A stretch of 64,000 bases of DNA from Haliclystus octoradiatus (Eukaryota > Cnidaria > Staurozoa > Stauromedusae > Haliclystidae). Location of the stretch: the NCBI GenBank assembly GCA_916610825.1, contig OU744451.1:17941307-18005306 (forward strand). The letters run 5' to 3'. The translations under genes and the position numbers were made by a program. This document shows, one piece after another, positions 52,201-62,200 of the stretch. The notes below the pieces were generated by a model, which saw nothing but the letters and a program-made list of their open reading frames with translations, was not told the origin of the DNA and searched no databases. Positions within the stretch are counted from its first letter, which is position 1, and each line of letters begins with the position of its first letter.

Positions 52201-55200
52201 GAAGGGTTCAGACAAACAGGTCATCCAACATTCATGTAGTCTGCGTTACAGCAGCGGTTCATTTACAAAAGAATAGGGTCTGTATGATTTGGGCAGTTCT
52301 CTGTCCAGCCACTTTTCAAAAACGTAGAGCGGAAGTTTCTGATCGATGCATGGTTAATCTATTGTTCTTAGTTAATAAATTCATCAAATATGTTCGATCA
52401 ATTAATTGTCATAGATACGAAGCCTAAAATAGAACTTATTGCAATCATGTCAACTACAGTAAACAAAGTAATGTGAGAATCCCGGTGATAATCCCCTTAA
52501 TCTTGCATAATTATGTAACATCAATCTTATTCTGATACGAGGACAGGACAAAGAAACCGAGCAATTCACACAGACCCTATTCTTTCGTGAATGAATCACG
52601 GTCTGTAACGCAGGCAAAAATTCATGTAGATTTCATGAACTGTTTGTAAAGTTCACATTAATGTTTCTAAAGACTGTGACATGTTCTTGAAACGATTATG
52701 AGATTTGTGAATTATAAGTTCATAAATAATTTTGCAGCAGGGGAATTAATGTACTAACTTGCAAGCTGATTCATAGAAATTGAGATTAGAGTATAGTGGT
52801 GAATGAGGGCGTGGCATTTTCTTTTTGTATTTCTTTAATAAAATATTGGAGTGAGATGCTGAATCATTGACTGGTGAGCAATCAAGTCTAAAAAAATAAA
52901 ATACATCATGTTAGAAGTGTAGCAGTATAAAATAGAGACCAGGTGTATACAGAAAGGTAAAAACAGTACAATTAACTAATGAAACCATGATCTGATATAA
53001 AACCTTTTTTTACCTTTCAGAGTAGGGACTGCCAGTTTGAAGTTTAGAATTGAATTGATCTGAAACAGTTGAATAAAATAAAATAAGCAGGGTTCATGAA
53101 CCGACTTCGTAGGGAAATACCTTTGCACAATGCCATACATTTAATACCTGGTGATACAGATGTCGGCATAACTTCACATGCAGCTGAATTTTTACAGCTA
53201 AGGGCACGGTTTGTCTCAATTGGTTGATTATTATTGTCTGTTTCTTCTTCATCACTTGAATCTAGTTGCTGAATATGCATTATATTTTTCAAGTCTTTTT
53301 CTCTTTCCTTGATCTTGTTTTCATGTTCTTCCCTCTGAATAACAATAGCAAAAATGGGAATTTGTACATGGAATGCCAATATAAAATGTAACAAAGATGT
53401 GTATCGGATCAGATTTACTGAAAATTGATTATTGGTTAGAAAGCTGTATTGAATCTTAAATCTTAAATCTGATCTTAAATCTTAAATCCGATCTTAAATA
53501 AAAAAATTTGAAATAAATCCAAATACTTTTGCATAAAATTAAAAGAATCTGTATTCAATTGAAGTTTGTTTAGAATTTTTGTCAAACAATTCTTCAATCT
53601 ATTCTTTTCTTGAAATTGGGCTGCTGAATGTTCTGTTACAGGGCTAGACATATAAAGTCAACACTATTGCAATAAAATACCAAAAACTCTAATAGCAAAT
53701 TCAGTAAATGTCGGTACTGAATCAGTAAAGTTCCAACTATTAAACACTACAGTTCCGATCCGATCTGATGCAAAAACGTAAGATATCAACCTGAATCCAG
53801 TCGAATTTGATCGGATCAATTCAGATTATGGTCAGATTTGCACATCTTTAATAAATTGTATGCAATAACCATGAAATGAAACATCCATTCACTAACCTTC
53901 TGTTTCTCTTCCTCCTTCATAATTCTAAACAGAGAAATACCAAGGCGGACCTTGTGCATTTGTTTCCTGAATAATAAAGTTAACAACAACATTAAACAGT
54001 ATAATATATGGTTGTGAATGGCTACAATTTCTTCCATGGAAATTCAAAGTTGGGGATCCAGAACTCCATATTTGAATTACAACTTTTAATTGTGTGATAA
54101 ACATTACATTACACAATCATTTTAAAGATGCTGCTGTGAGTCTAACTTTCCAAGTGCATTTGCTGCGAAAACAGATTATGAATGCTAAATGGCCCATTCC
54201 TAATTACCTGTTAATGAAATATTTGAGAACTTTTTGTGAATTAGCTGTATTATTAACGGTGGCCAGAGTCGGACAAAAAGTTCAGCCTTCTGGAATCCTA
54301 GAGGCATTTCAGCATTTTATTCTGAATTTTTTTTTAATGTTTGACCAATAAATCATTAAAAATATCAAGTTTCTTCTGATTTTGCTCTCATCTTCCGGAA
54401 TTTAGGATTCCAAGATCCCGTAACGTTTGTCGGACCCTGACGGTGGCCTACTTATTGATATGGCAAACAGTTTTGGTAATTAAATTCAATTGTCCACCCC
54501 TGCAAAACAATTCTTGAAATCATACTGACTGTTCCTGGACATTAAATGGCCTGTTTTCATGAAATTCTTCATTGATTGTTTTCACAATGGTATGTATGGT
54601 CTGCTGATAAAATATCCATGTTCCATTTCAGGGATTTAGGGATTTAAGGATCGAGTTTACGGATTTCCAATTATCCAATTTTCCTATTGAAATGCCCCTC
54701 TAACTGTATCATATAAGTAGTGTGTAGTTTCATTAGTTTTAACTACGGTATTACTTTAATTATTCTAAACAATGCTAATTCATATATTTTATTAGAGGTG
54801 TAATTTATCAGCCTCGTTCATTCGGTCTCTCTTTGAATTGCACAACAAGGCGTGGTGCTTGAGGATATTGACAGTTTTTCTGGATGTCCGTCTTGGGAAT
54901 TAGACGTGTATTTTCTGACGAATGTTACATATTTTATTAAGGTAAACGCGGATTAAATAAGCGTTGTATATCCTATTGTGAATTATCTATATTATTAGTT
55001 ATTATTCTTCATGTATTATTGATCATTGGAATTATATTACAATTTACCATTTGTTCTATTCGATCAGTTTGTTAGTTGCGTTATATTGTTATATTTCATC
55101 TTACATAGTGAAATCACTAATTTATGTATTTGGAAAATTGATTCTAGAAGATGCACTGCAATGGTAATCAAGATTGTCAAAGATTGGAAAATTACTTTGC

Positions 55201-58200
55201 AGCCACTTCTTTGTTGGAAATGTTTGATCCTGCCTCTGCAAAAAATGTTCTAGTTTAGCTATTATTGAATATTTTAATGTATCGATGATATGTTCTCTCC
55301 CCTGCGAAAAAAATTCATGAACAGTTCATGCACAGTTCATGAACAATTCATGAACAGTTCATGAACAGTTCATGAACATTTTTTAATGGGTTCATGAACA
55401 GTCACAGAGAGTTCATGAACACTTCATTAACCGGTTCATGAACTGGTTCATGAACGTGAAATTGCCCAAAAGTTCATGAACAGTTCATGAACTGTTCATG
55501 AACAATTCATGAACTGTTCATGAACTTTCGTGAACTGTTCATGAACAGTTCTTAAACTTTTGGGCAATTTCACATTCATGAACTCATGAGCTTTTTTTCG
55601 CAGGGGCTGTTAAATGTTGTGATTCATGAGCATTTTCTCGAATGAACTTCAGAAGACATTGACAATCATGAACTATGGTTCTGAACAAAGTTTAAATGAC
55701 TAAAGCTGAGCTAAACTCCAGAATAAATATTATTGAAGTAAGATGAATACATAATCTTATCTTACAATCCTCTTGAAAGTTCTGGCTGCAATTTAAGTAA
55801 TGAGATATCTTGCTTAGTCCTTTGACGTGCTTCTTTTTCATCTTGGACAGCCTGGAATATAAAATGATATAGCATAGATTCTCAGATTGTTGATTTTCAG
55901 AGGTCAAAAGGTCGTCAACGCGTGTCTCAAAATGTTTTTTCTAGTAATTGCAGGATTTAATGGATTATAAGCCTACTATATTATCTTCAAGATTGTATTT
56001 AATATAGCCTACTGTATGTTCAAAATTTATGTAAATATTTTAAAAGTGTAAGTGTAAAATTAATCTATAAAACATTTACAATAAGAAAGTTTTGTATTCA
56101 TTTTATTATATTGTTTAAACAATATAATAGAATATGAGGTGAACACATGTACATGAGAGTGCTCATTATTAAGACAGAGCATAATATTGAATAGACACAA
56201 AGATGAGGCAAAAGCCTTTTCTGTTGCTCGGAGTTTCACGCGTTTACTTAGCGTTCATCAAATGGTTAACTGTAAATTCCCTCTCTACGCCCCCGTTCGA
56301 TAATTTCCTAGCGTCAGTTCATGAACTGTTTGACTGTGAAATGTTGAACCGTCAAATGAGTAAACCGTCTGATCAGCGCAAAGTAAACTCGCAAAACTCC
56401 GAGTAACAGAAAAGGCTTTTGCCTCATCTTTGTGTCTACTCTATATCGTAGCGTGAGCATTGCGCCAAATGGTGTTTGAGCCGCAAATTTGTCACCTGTT
56501 TTGAGTAAATTTATGCCAATTTTGAGATAAAATATCGATGTAATTTCATGTCTGCTATAGCTATAGATCCCGTGACTTTTAATATGAAAAATTAACATGA
56601 AAATACAGCTATAAATCGATGTCTTACCCTCTGATTAAATATGTTGACCATTGCACAGCGAGTGTAAACATTTGCAATTTAACTTCTTCAATGGCTTTTT
56701 AGAACGGGTTCACAAAAAGACTGTAAGGATTTATGACAATTTCTGGAACAGTTAATTTTTTAGAATATCTATGAAGCGCGTGACTATAGGATTCGAATGC
56801 CCATGCTTTTCTCTTTCTGTACATATGATCATTTATAATGTTACAAATCAAACCACCATTGCAAAAGGAAAAGAATAACTAACTTCTAGTTTCGCCGGTA
56901 ATTAATAGGGGATTTTACGACTTTATTTTCCACGTTAAAAGTGTAAAAAGTCATATTGCGAGTTTTAATTACGACTTGTTCAATAACATAGATATAAGAA
57001 GTAAATAATGTAATTTTTCGAACGATTAGGCCTTTTCAAATGGCCTCTGTTCATCATTAATGATCATTTTAGCAGAGGTTAGATTAATGCCCCTATTTTT
57101 GGGGGCCAATAACACAACATTTCATGATATTATTGTCTTGCATAGGCATTCGGGGAGAAGGAATTGTGTTGATAGTTTTTTGGTGCTTGAATATAAAGTC
57201 ATGAATTTACGAAGTCGAAATCAGTACAGATTTAGGTATTTAAATGCTTGGATAATTACTTTAGTGAAAATAAATTATCAAACATGTCAATAATTCGTTT
57301 AAGGTGAAATAAATATTTTCAATGTGTATTACCAACTTGAATGTTTGCTAATATTTCACGACGTGTCTAATATAATAACAAAGCGGTATACAACAACAAA
57401 AGCTGTAACATGTTAATGATAGGTTTCTAGGCTGTGAAACACAGTATGTATAGCCCTGGTGAGATATTGAAAGTTTTATTTTCCCACAAATATTGTTGAT
57501 AGAAGCCGCACATGCGTAAATGCAATGACTAGAAGATCTCGCTACGTTATATTGTTTATGAGGCCTGTTAAAGATTGTAGGTATCTCAACATTTCACAGT
57601 CGAACAGTTCATGAACTGTCGCTAGGAATTTATCGAAAGGGGGTATAGAGAGGGAATTTGCCGACAAAATCAACATTTTCATGAGTTTTTGAGAAAAGTT
57701 TTATGATACGGTATGGTTATTGCTTATATGATTTAGGAAAGAGGAAAATGTTGGTATTTGCAAAGAGGGAACAGTAAAAGGGATTGTTTTATTATTTTCA
57801 TTGGCTGCACGCATACCTGCCTTTGATATCCGTCTGCAAGAGACAATGTATAGAATATTGGAATGTATTTCGGCAGCATGAGTGCATGAAATATCAAGTG
57901 TTTCCATGTTCAGGATAGAGCGAAAATGTGCAAACAAATTGAAACATATTAGATGTTCTAGGTGACACTAAGCTCACCCGGTTCAGGGTAAAATATAAAA
58001 ATAGCTTCGGGTTATCAATATTTATTAGGCCGATCTACAATGTATTTAGTATTTCAAGCCGCCTGTGAAAATCCTTAACAGCAAATGACTATTCTATTTT
58101 AATATTCCTCTGAAAACAAATGTTATTCCTCTGCTTGCAAATAATGAAAAAAATCTGTTGAGGCGGCCACGCCTAATGGTGCATTTTCTATGGGCGCCCT

Positions 58201-58900
58201 TAATGTCTTGTTGGAAACCTCCTTTTCTGTAAATTGGTTTGATGTGAGCTATAAGCTCATTAAGTTTAACCGATTTAGTTAAGCTAATTGGTCAAGTGGA
58301 CAACCTACATCCCACTCATTCACAAGAAAGTAGTGTTTTAATAACTGAACTCACAACTTTACTTTCATCGTGATTGACCTTTGATTTTCTTTGAGGTGGT
58401 GGACAGGGTATCTGAAAGAGAAATAAGTCAACATCAATAAAATAGCAATTTAAACAATCAGTCATCAAAGTACATACATAACAGCATCAGCAATCTCATT
58501 GTATATGAGATCTGTGAATTGAGACTACCGTCACATTGAGGTTTGACATTTTACGTACGATTTTCTTATGATGGCTGCTGTGCTTCACAATTTGTTTTGT
58601 TTCCCTGTTTTCAACTTGACCCAGAGAAGTAAGAATAAGTTTTTTATCGTCAGTACAAACTTTTCCAATACATTTATATGGTAATGTGTTGGCTGAATTA
58701 TAACCACAATAATTGTAGTGATGTGAACGCCGAATGTAATTCTCTTCAGCAACTTCACGACGTGTTGGACTTTCACAAGTGTAAACAGGAGTTTCACTTC
58801 TTGCCGTGATTTTCAAGCCGATGTGAGATGAAGTTGGTGGTGGTAGAAGTTGTACAAAAGTTCGTGGATCCAACGACGGTGGTGTTGATGTGGTTATCAT
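37275..58900 (-). CDS. CCDC60: CCDC60 orthologue (complete, 18 exons, 681 aa)
   Basis: Exons in order: 58529-58900, 58355-58411, 57337-57366, 55766-55851, 53897-53966, 53148-53334, 53014-53059, 52759-52887, 51912-52019, 50244-50349, 49494-49575, 48792-48928, 47840-47891, 46518-46689, 45139-45288, 38983-39073, 37906-38004 and 37275-37346. All phases agree and the sum is 682 codons with the stop. Matches to human CCDC60 (550 aa): KQMHKVRLGISLFRIMKEEE, AVFRQLCCISWILETM, DKMEVRERQ, WFVGLVNKLPDHIK, LLRDWEIASPDVSAAIEFVR. The start is ATG at 58898-58900 (MITTST). The mostly helical, basic protein has a disordered Ser/Thr middle. CCDC60 is uncharacterised but expressed in ciliated tissue and testis. 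Intron 15 (6.1 kb) contains a nested palindrome with two intronless genes. Confidence 0.93.
38765..38955. mobile_element. MITE of the CGGGGACGTGCC family, reference copy (191 bp)
   Basis: The inverted ends are cccggggggtaactc at the left and gagttacccccccggg at the right (one extra C). It is flanked by the 8-bp duplication gatataat at 38757-38764 and 38956-38963. The core reads tatacggggacgtgcc. It sits in CCDC60 intron 16, with the duplicated target 19 bp from exon 38983-39073. An 8-bp duplication suggests hAT-type mobilisation. Confidence 0.9.
39489..39496. promoter_or_regulatory. CRE palindrome upstream of nested gene copy 1
   Basis: TGACGTCA, the full cAMP-response element, ends 124 bp before the ATG at 39621. 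The same site is at the same distance in the opposite arm. Confidence 0.5.
39621..40616 (+). CDS. Nested intronless coiled-coil gene, copy 1 (331 aa)
   Basis: An intact ORF starting MNSHMGPSG. Residues about 22-48 are strongly basic and acidic (KREDEEEKRKQ-type, then RRRERRNRKKKERDD), resembling a nuclear localisation signal. A proline-rich linker (EKPSEPLPEPVKE) follows, then a predicted coiled coil at about 185-285 (INRLTYDLIINKCELNNAKS, then KQLKQILDQTQQ), and a C-terminus PRPPSPPRQKNNNRH. No family was recognised. It lies in CCDC60 intron 15, on the strand opposite to CCDC60. AATAAA follows at 40872. It differs from copy 2 by about eight substitutions and a three-residue gap, so both are likely under constraint or recently homogenised. 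Lack of introns suggests a retrocopy origin, but no poly-A or parent is visible. Confidence 0.7.
   Translation: MNSHMGPSGAASINCGGMTEDKEREDEEEKRKQRRRERRNRKKKERDDPLLRKTGHLPLHYKMLGGSNRAVLPDIPRGPKRDNPANKIDDSSTREINQLNKKLSNDGVVKSSYMVLPGINEKPSEPLPEPVKETTEGLERQEKRRHRRNKTAKKGDAGEGRQPGNVEDDTINRLTYDLIINKCELNNAKSNLKDLETQINMTKVEIKDDDKSISKLNKQLKQILDQTQQVCATISSMKEADEQHFEEMICAKQIVICLKKDNLKLRKEDIMHAMVKAALLENESIVEEKQKDEVVIPRPPSPPRQKNNNRHPYGRQRRYQGSRSVHTRDEV
40872..40877 (+). terminator. Polyadenylation signal of nested copy 1
   Basis: AATAAA, 255 bp past the stop at 40614-40616. It lies just beyond the inner edge of the inverted-repeat arm. Confidence 0.4.
41150..43040. mobile_element. CGGGGACGTGCC-family element interrupted by the 43-bp array
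   Basis: The left part (ctatacggggacgtgcca, then ttttgggtaaggaatctc) matches the family. The sequence cttgggtacttcaatttttc, then caaagtggcaccctcgacat, occurs on both sides of the array (41452-41492 and 42992-43031). The array unit itself contains actttttgggta, as in the family core. This suggests that the minisatellite grew from inside a MITE copy. Confidence 0.5.
41363..42995. repeat. 43-bp minisatellite, about 38 units
   Basis: The units have the form ttttgggtagcattaactt, then tgcattaacatgattgttgg, repeating at exactly 43 bp through most of the array. The central units are identical. Edge units carry acc for act, gcc for gca or aacatt for actttt, the usual pattern of an array homogenised from its middle. 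It fills the spacer of the large inverted repeat. Confidence 0.96.
43758..44762 (-). CDS. Nested intronless coiled-coil gene, copy 2 (334 aa)
   Basis: An intact ORF nearly identical to copy 1. Differences are GVSSINC for GAASINC, TGDKE for TEDKE, LSRKT for LLRKT, HYNML for HYKML, GIDEK for GINEK, an extra DHR before NKTAKK, DIMDAM for DIMHAM and RHSYG for RHPYG. It shares CCDC60's strand, so it could be transcribed alone or removed with intron 15. Two CRE palindromes lie upstream. Function unknown. Confidence 0.7.
   Translation of the reverse strand: MNSHMGPSGVSSINCGGMTGDKEREDEEEKRKQRRRERRNRKKKERDDPLSRKTGHLPLHYNMLGGSNRAVLPDIPRGPKRDNPANKIDDSSTREINQLNKKLSNDGVVKSSYMVLPGIDEKPSEPLPEPVKETTEGLERQEKRRHRRDHRNKTAKKGDAGEGRQPGNVEDDTINRLTYDLIINKCELNNAKSNLKDLETQINMTKVEIKDDDKSISKLNKQLKQILDQTQQVCATISSMKEADEQHFEEMICAKQIVICLKKDNLKLRKEDIMDAMVKAALLENESIVEEKQKDEVVIPRPPSPPRQKNNNRHSYGRQRRYQGSRSVHTRDEV
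44887..44894. promoter_or_regulatory. CRE palindrome upstream of nested gene copy 2
   Basis: TGACGTCA, 124 bp from the ATG at 44760-44762, in mirror position to 39489-39496. A second TGACGTCA lies outside the arm at 44938-44945. Confidence 0.5.
45400..45720 (+). mobile_element. LINE 3' fragment
   Basis: An open stretch (LRLLLITNDRSLSPGHIERS) leads into the 3' sequence shared with 4720-4895, ending in a cta/ata microsatellite. Most likely the tail of a 5'-truncated LINE, in CCDC60 intron 14. Confidence 0.55.
46739..46905. mobile_element. Foldback element, short copy
   Basis: It starts atatgaggtgaacacatgta and contains tagacacaaagatg near the left and catctttgtg near the right, as inverted ends. 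It matches 56131-56465 but lacks one inner half. CCDC60 intron 13. Confidence 0.65.
48437..48586. mobile_element. GTTCATGAAC-family MITE copy (150 bp)
   Basis: The ends are ccccgtgaaaaacagttc and gaactgtttcttgcaggg, inverted and imperfect. Between them are several GTTCATGAAC-type palindromes and the paired ttaaatggctcc / ggctgttaacg motifs. CCDC60 intron 12. Confidence 0.7.
49240..49425. mobile_element. GTTCATGAAC-family MITE copy, diverged
   Basis: Repeated ttcatgaac, cataaacag and ttcattaa units ending near cacaggggagct. Boundaries are approximate. CCDC60 intron 11. Similar diverged pieces lie at 48120-48330, 51630-51740, 52100-52235, 52602-52743 and 54150-54600. Confidence 0.55.
50570..50810. 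repeat. tRNA-like remnant and ATT microsatellite
   Basis: The piece ggtttgactcctcg resembles a Pol III B box, and accgcac..gcgtaaggc precedes it. A run of att units occupies 50722-50805. This may be an old SINE with a simple-repeat tail. CCDC60 intron 9. Confidence 0.35.
50988..51214. mobile_element. GTTCATGAAC-family MITE, well-bounded copy (227 bp)
   Basis: The ends are CCCCTGCGAAAACAGT at the left and ACTGTTTTTCGCAGGGG at the right, inverted. The inside is almost wholly GTTCATGAAC palindromes with two oppositely oriented ttaatggc/gccatttaa motifs, so both strands can form long hairpins. CCDC60 intron 9. Confidence 0.85.
55299..55606. mobile_element. GTTCATGAAC-family MITE, largest copy (308 bp)
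   Basis: The ends are CCCCTGCGAAAAAAA and TTTTTTTCGCAGGGG. About a dozen GTTCATGAAC palindromes lie in head-to-tail runs, and the motif gaaattgcccaaaag has its complement about 100 bp away. CCDC60 intron 4. Confidence 0.85.
56131..56465. mobile_element. Foldback element with long inverted arms
   Basis: The left arm tagacacaaagatgaggcaa, then aagccttttctgttgctcgg, is mirrored at the right by ccgagtaacagaaaaggctt, then ttgcctcatctttgtgtcta. The loop carries aaattccctctct and gttcatgaactg. These also occur inverted at 57590-57660, so a second partial copy lies 1.2 kb away. CCDC60 intron 3. Confidence 0.75.
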
Positions 58901-59050
58901 GATAATTAATAGATTCAAACAAAGTCGGTTGCAAAATATTCACATATTTAGCTATGGACTTCCAGGACACATCGACCGAATCGCTGAATTCTAAATCACA
59001 AACACGCGAAATAGAAACCCGATATCGCTGTGACAAAACCACGTGCTTAT

Positions 59051-59064
59051 ATTCCCATAGTAAC
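59051..59064. promoter_or_regulatory. X-box (RFX site) in the CCDC60/AK5 divergent promoter
   Basis: ATTCCCATAGTAAC matches RYYNYYATRRNRAC at every position. It lies 150 bp from the CCDC60 ATG and 144 bp from the AK5-like ATG, in a 308-bp gap between divergent start codons. One site could serve both genes. Confidence 0.6.
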
Positions 59065-59208
59065 AATAAATAATAACAAAAATGGCGACAATGTTTTGTT
59101 GAAATGTTTGTGTACTTTCTACGAGAGAAGAAAGGCTAGTCTAGTGATACCAGGCTATGCTATACCAACCTTACCTACAGTAAATTTATAGCAACAAATT
59201 GCTCCATC

Positions 59209-62200
59209 ATGGAAGAGACGCAACGCTATATGATGGAGCATAACATTCCGCAATTATTCGAGGTTGGTAATTATATTTCAATTTTCTCAATTTAAATGTA
59301 ATAACTTTTTGATTCTGTATCAATATCCAATTCCTTTGTAAATGTTTACCTAGGCTTACCCTATTGCAAAAGATTTGCAAAATATATTTAATATTAATAA
59401 TTCTAAGTTTCAAGTGAGTGAATTGTATTTACATATAGTTTGATTATTGTTGAAAAGTCGAAGACTCTCTCATAAATCTAAGACGAAGCTATGAAGGTGT
59501 ATTAGAATTTCTTTCTAAAAACTAAGCAATTTAACATCTGATCTACTTACAATCCTCACAGTCACAGGCCTACCCTTTCATCCACGCTATTGTGTTTAAA
59601 CCCACACCATAGTGAAATCCTTGAATTTGGAATGCCGGATATTTATGCCAAAATTACGCCACACCAAGGCAGCATTCAAGAATACGCCAAAAAGCCCAAA
59701 TTTAGTTGAGAACTATAGAAAAACTTAAATTTCAATCAAATTTCCACGCCAAAGAAATCAAATTGGCTTAAAATCAACTCAGTTCTACGCCGGATATCCG
59801 GCGTAACATACATGGATTCCACTATGGAACCCGCATTACAAATTAGACACCATGCTTCCGTTTTGATTTCTTCAATTGGATGTAGCATTTTGTCCAATTA
59901 CATCTATTTTTCTACATAGTGGGAGGAATCAAATTATGCACATAAAAATTGGAAGCAAAATCTCAGATAATACAAATGAGGCTAGAACTCAAATCATTGG
60001 ACTATTAGAGCCTAGTACTGTATCTTTGATACGCAAATCAGATCTGGTCATATCTGATCGACTGTGGTTCAATTTCCCTGCAAGTCAACTCAGCCTTGAC
60101 TTTATCTAAAACATCAAATGAGTACTATCTAAGGATAGCGGATGGAATAGTCCAGGGGACTGCATTGTGGGTAGCTGCGACGCATCGTCACCCATTGACA
60201 ATCGAGGCATATCTGCCATGAAATCTGTTGAAATTGATCTGCAGTGTCGCTGCTGAGATCAATAAAGATCGTTTAAAAATCATTGCTCTCAGCAAAAGAA
60301 GCCGCTCCTCTAGAAATAGAGGAGTGGTATGGGTACCTTCAATAGGGCGACACTGTCTACATTATTCTACTTTATCATAGTGCAGTATGCTAAATCATAA
60401 GGACAGTTTCGGAAAACGGATAGAAATTTACTAAAAAGTTTGCAAAGAGATCTATTGTATTCTGCATTTATTCAAGCAGGTAGGCCTATGTTATATGTGG
60501 ATAAATATAATATGTTGCTTTGAGTTATTAATTTAGGCAGAATGAATAGAACACATTTATACTCATAATTCTATAAATGTGAATGTCTTTGTGTTCTCAA
60601 CCATTTCAAAAGCAAATGAATCGATTAAGATATATCCTCTTATAGATAGGCTAATTGGATGTAGTTGTATTTAACAAGCTTAGTTTTTCCAATTAGTAAT
60701 TTAGACAATAATTCCACAGCTTAAATATTGCTATTTTTAATGTAGGGATTAATGACTGCATTGATGTATAAGAAACCAGAGAATCATATTGAATTTCTTG
60801 AGAAATGTCTTTCAAAAGCCAAAGGTGAAAGACAAATCAGATGGAATTCATTTATCAATCCATTACCACCAATTAAACCAGAACAGAAAGATACAACTTC
60901 CTTGATTGAATCTAAGACAACAGCAACAACTGCTTCAATTGTTAAAGAGTTACCATCTCTATCGTCACCGCTACCACCGATAAGAAAGTCATCTGATGAA
61001 GAGGAGAAAGGTTTGTTAATTCATTCTTAATTGAGTTTTCATGTAATTATTATCATAATAATGAAACAAGCTAAGGAGGTTTCAACATGTCTTGCAAAAT
61101 AAACTAAGGGGGAACGGCTCATAATCCCTATAAGGCATGGGGACATATCATCAGAAAACTCTTCAGAATTATAATGTCTTACACCTCCGTAGTGTGTTTT
61201 AAGGGATTAACGTAGTCGAATATACTGTAAAAGAAAGACATTTCCTCTAATTGAATAATACTCTATTTGCAACTGCTCATTTCAAATAAAATATTACTAA
61301 TATTACTGATAATATCAACAATAATGTCACTCGCAACAAGAAAACAAAGATATAAAACTTCACTTTAAATGGAAATATAGTAAGAGAACGTTGGTACCTC
61401 GGAGAAAAAGTAGTGGAGAACTCTTTTCCCACACAAAAAATCACTGCTAGCATTGCATGGCTCAATACAATAAGGTCATTCGAAGGTTTGAGGAAAACAA
61501 TTGTGATAGGAACAGTGATGTTTTGGTGGGGGAACGGCGTTCCCTCACTTTTTTCATTTGAAGTGGAGTTTTACATGTTCTTGTAGTGATATATAACGAT
61601 CAGTAGGTGTTTTTATCTGACCATCTGGCACCATTCCTAATGGCAAAATTGAGATTAAAATTTATTCATTATTCTCCGTTGAATTTTATTTTTAAGTGAA
61701 ATTGAAATTGGAATGCAATCGCCATCCAAGCTTCAATGTCCGTGTCATTTAATGAGATACTAAATTTTAATAAGTTCAACTTTCTAGTCAAAATCGTTTT
61801 TTAACAAGGAAATAACTAAATGACCCAATAGATTATACTGAATTGATCTCTTGAAATGCACTACAGAGCTATCAAAAGATTATAATTTTGAAACATTTTC
61901 AAGGGGGCATGTCCTCTTGACCCTCATAAATGGGGGGCCTTCTGCCCCTATAACAATCCCGAGCCGTTGCACCACTACTTTAATCCAGAAAACATCACTG
62001 GATAGGAATGTATTTTTCATGAACTGTTTAGTGTACACTGAAACCTGTATATAACAGCCAGCTATAACAGGTAGATAAATTGACTACAAGTGATGCTAAG
62101 CTAGCTTAGATTGCAGAGCAACCAATCTTCGGATCTGATCATATCTGATCGACGGTGGTTCCAATTCGCCATGTAGGCTACCCATTGCCATGAAACTGTA

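Noticed and set aside
57333-57336. CCDC60 exon 3 donor at the better-looking gtaata
   Set aside because: It shifts the frame and meets a stop a few codons into the next exon, whereas CAA|gttggt keeps the frame and the family match.
58901-58918. Earlier CCDC60 start giving NLLIIM before MITTST
   Set aside because: The upstream codon is TTG, not ATG. The first ATG is at 58898-58900.
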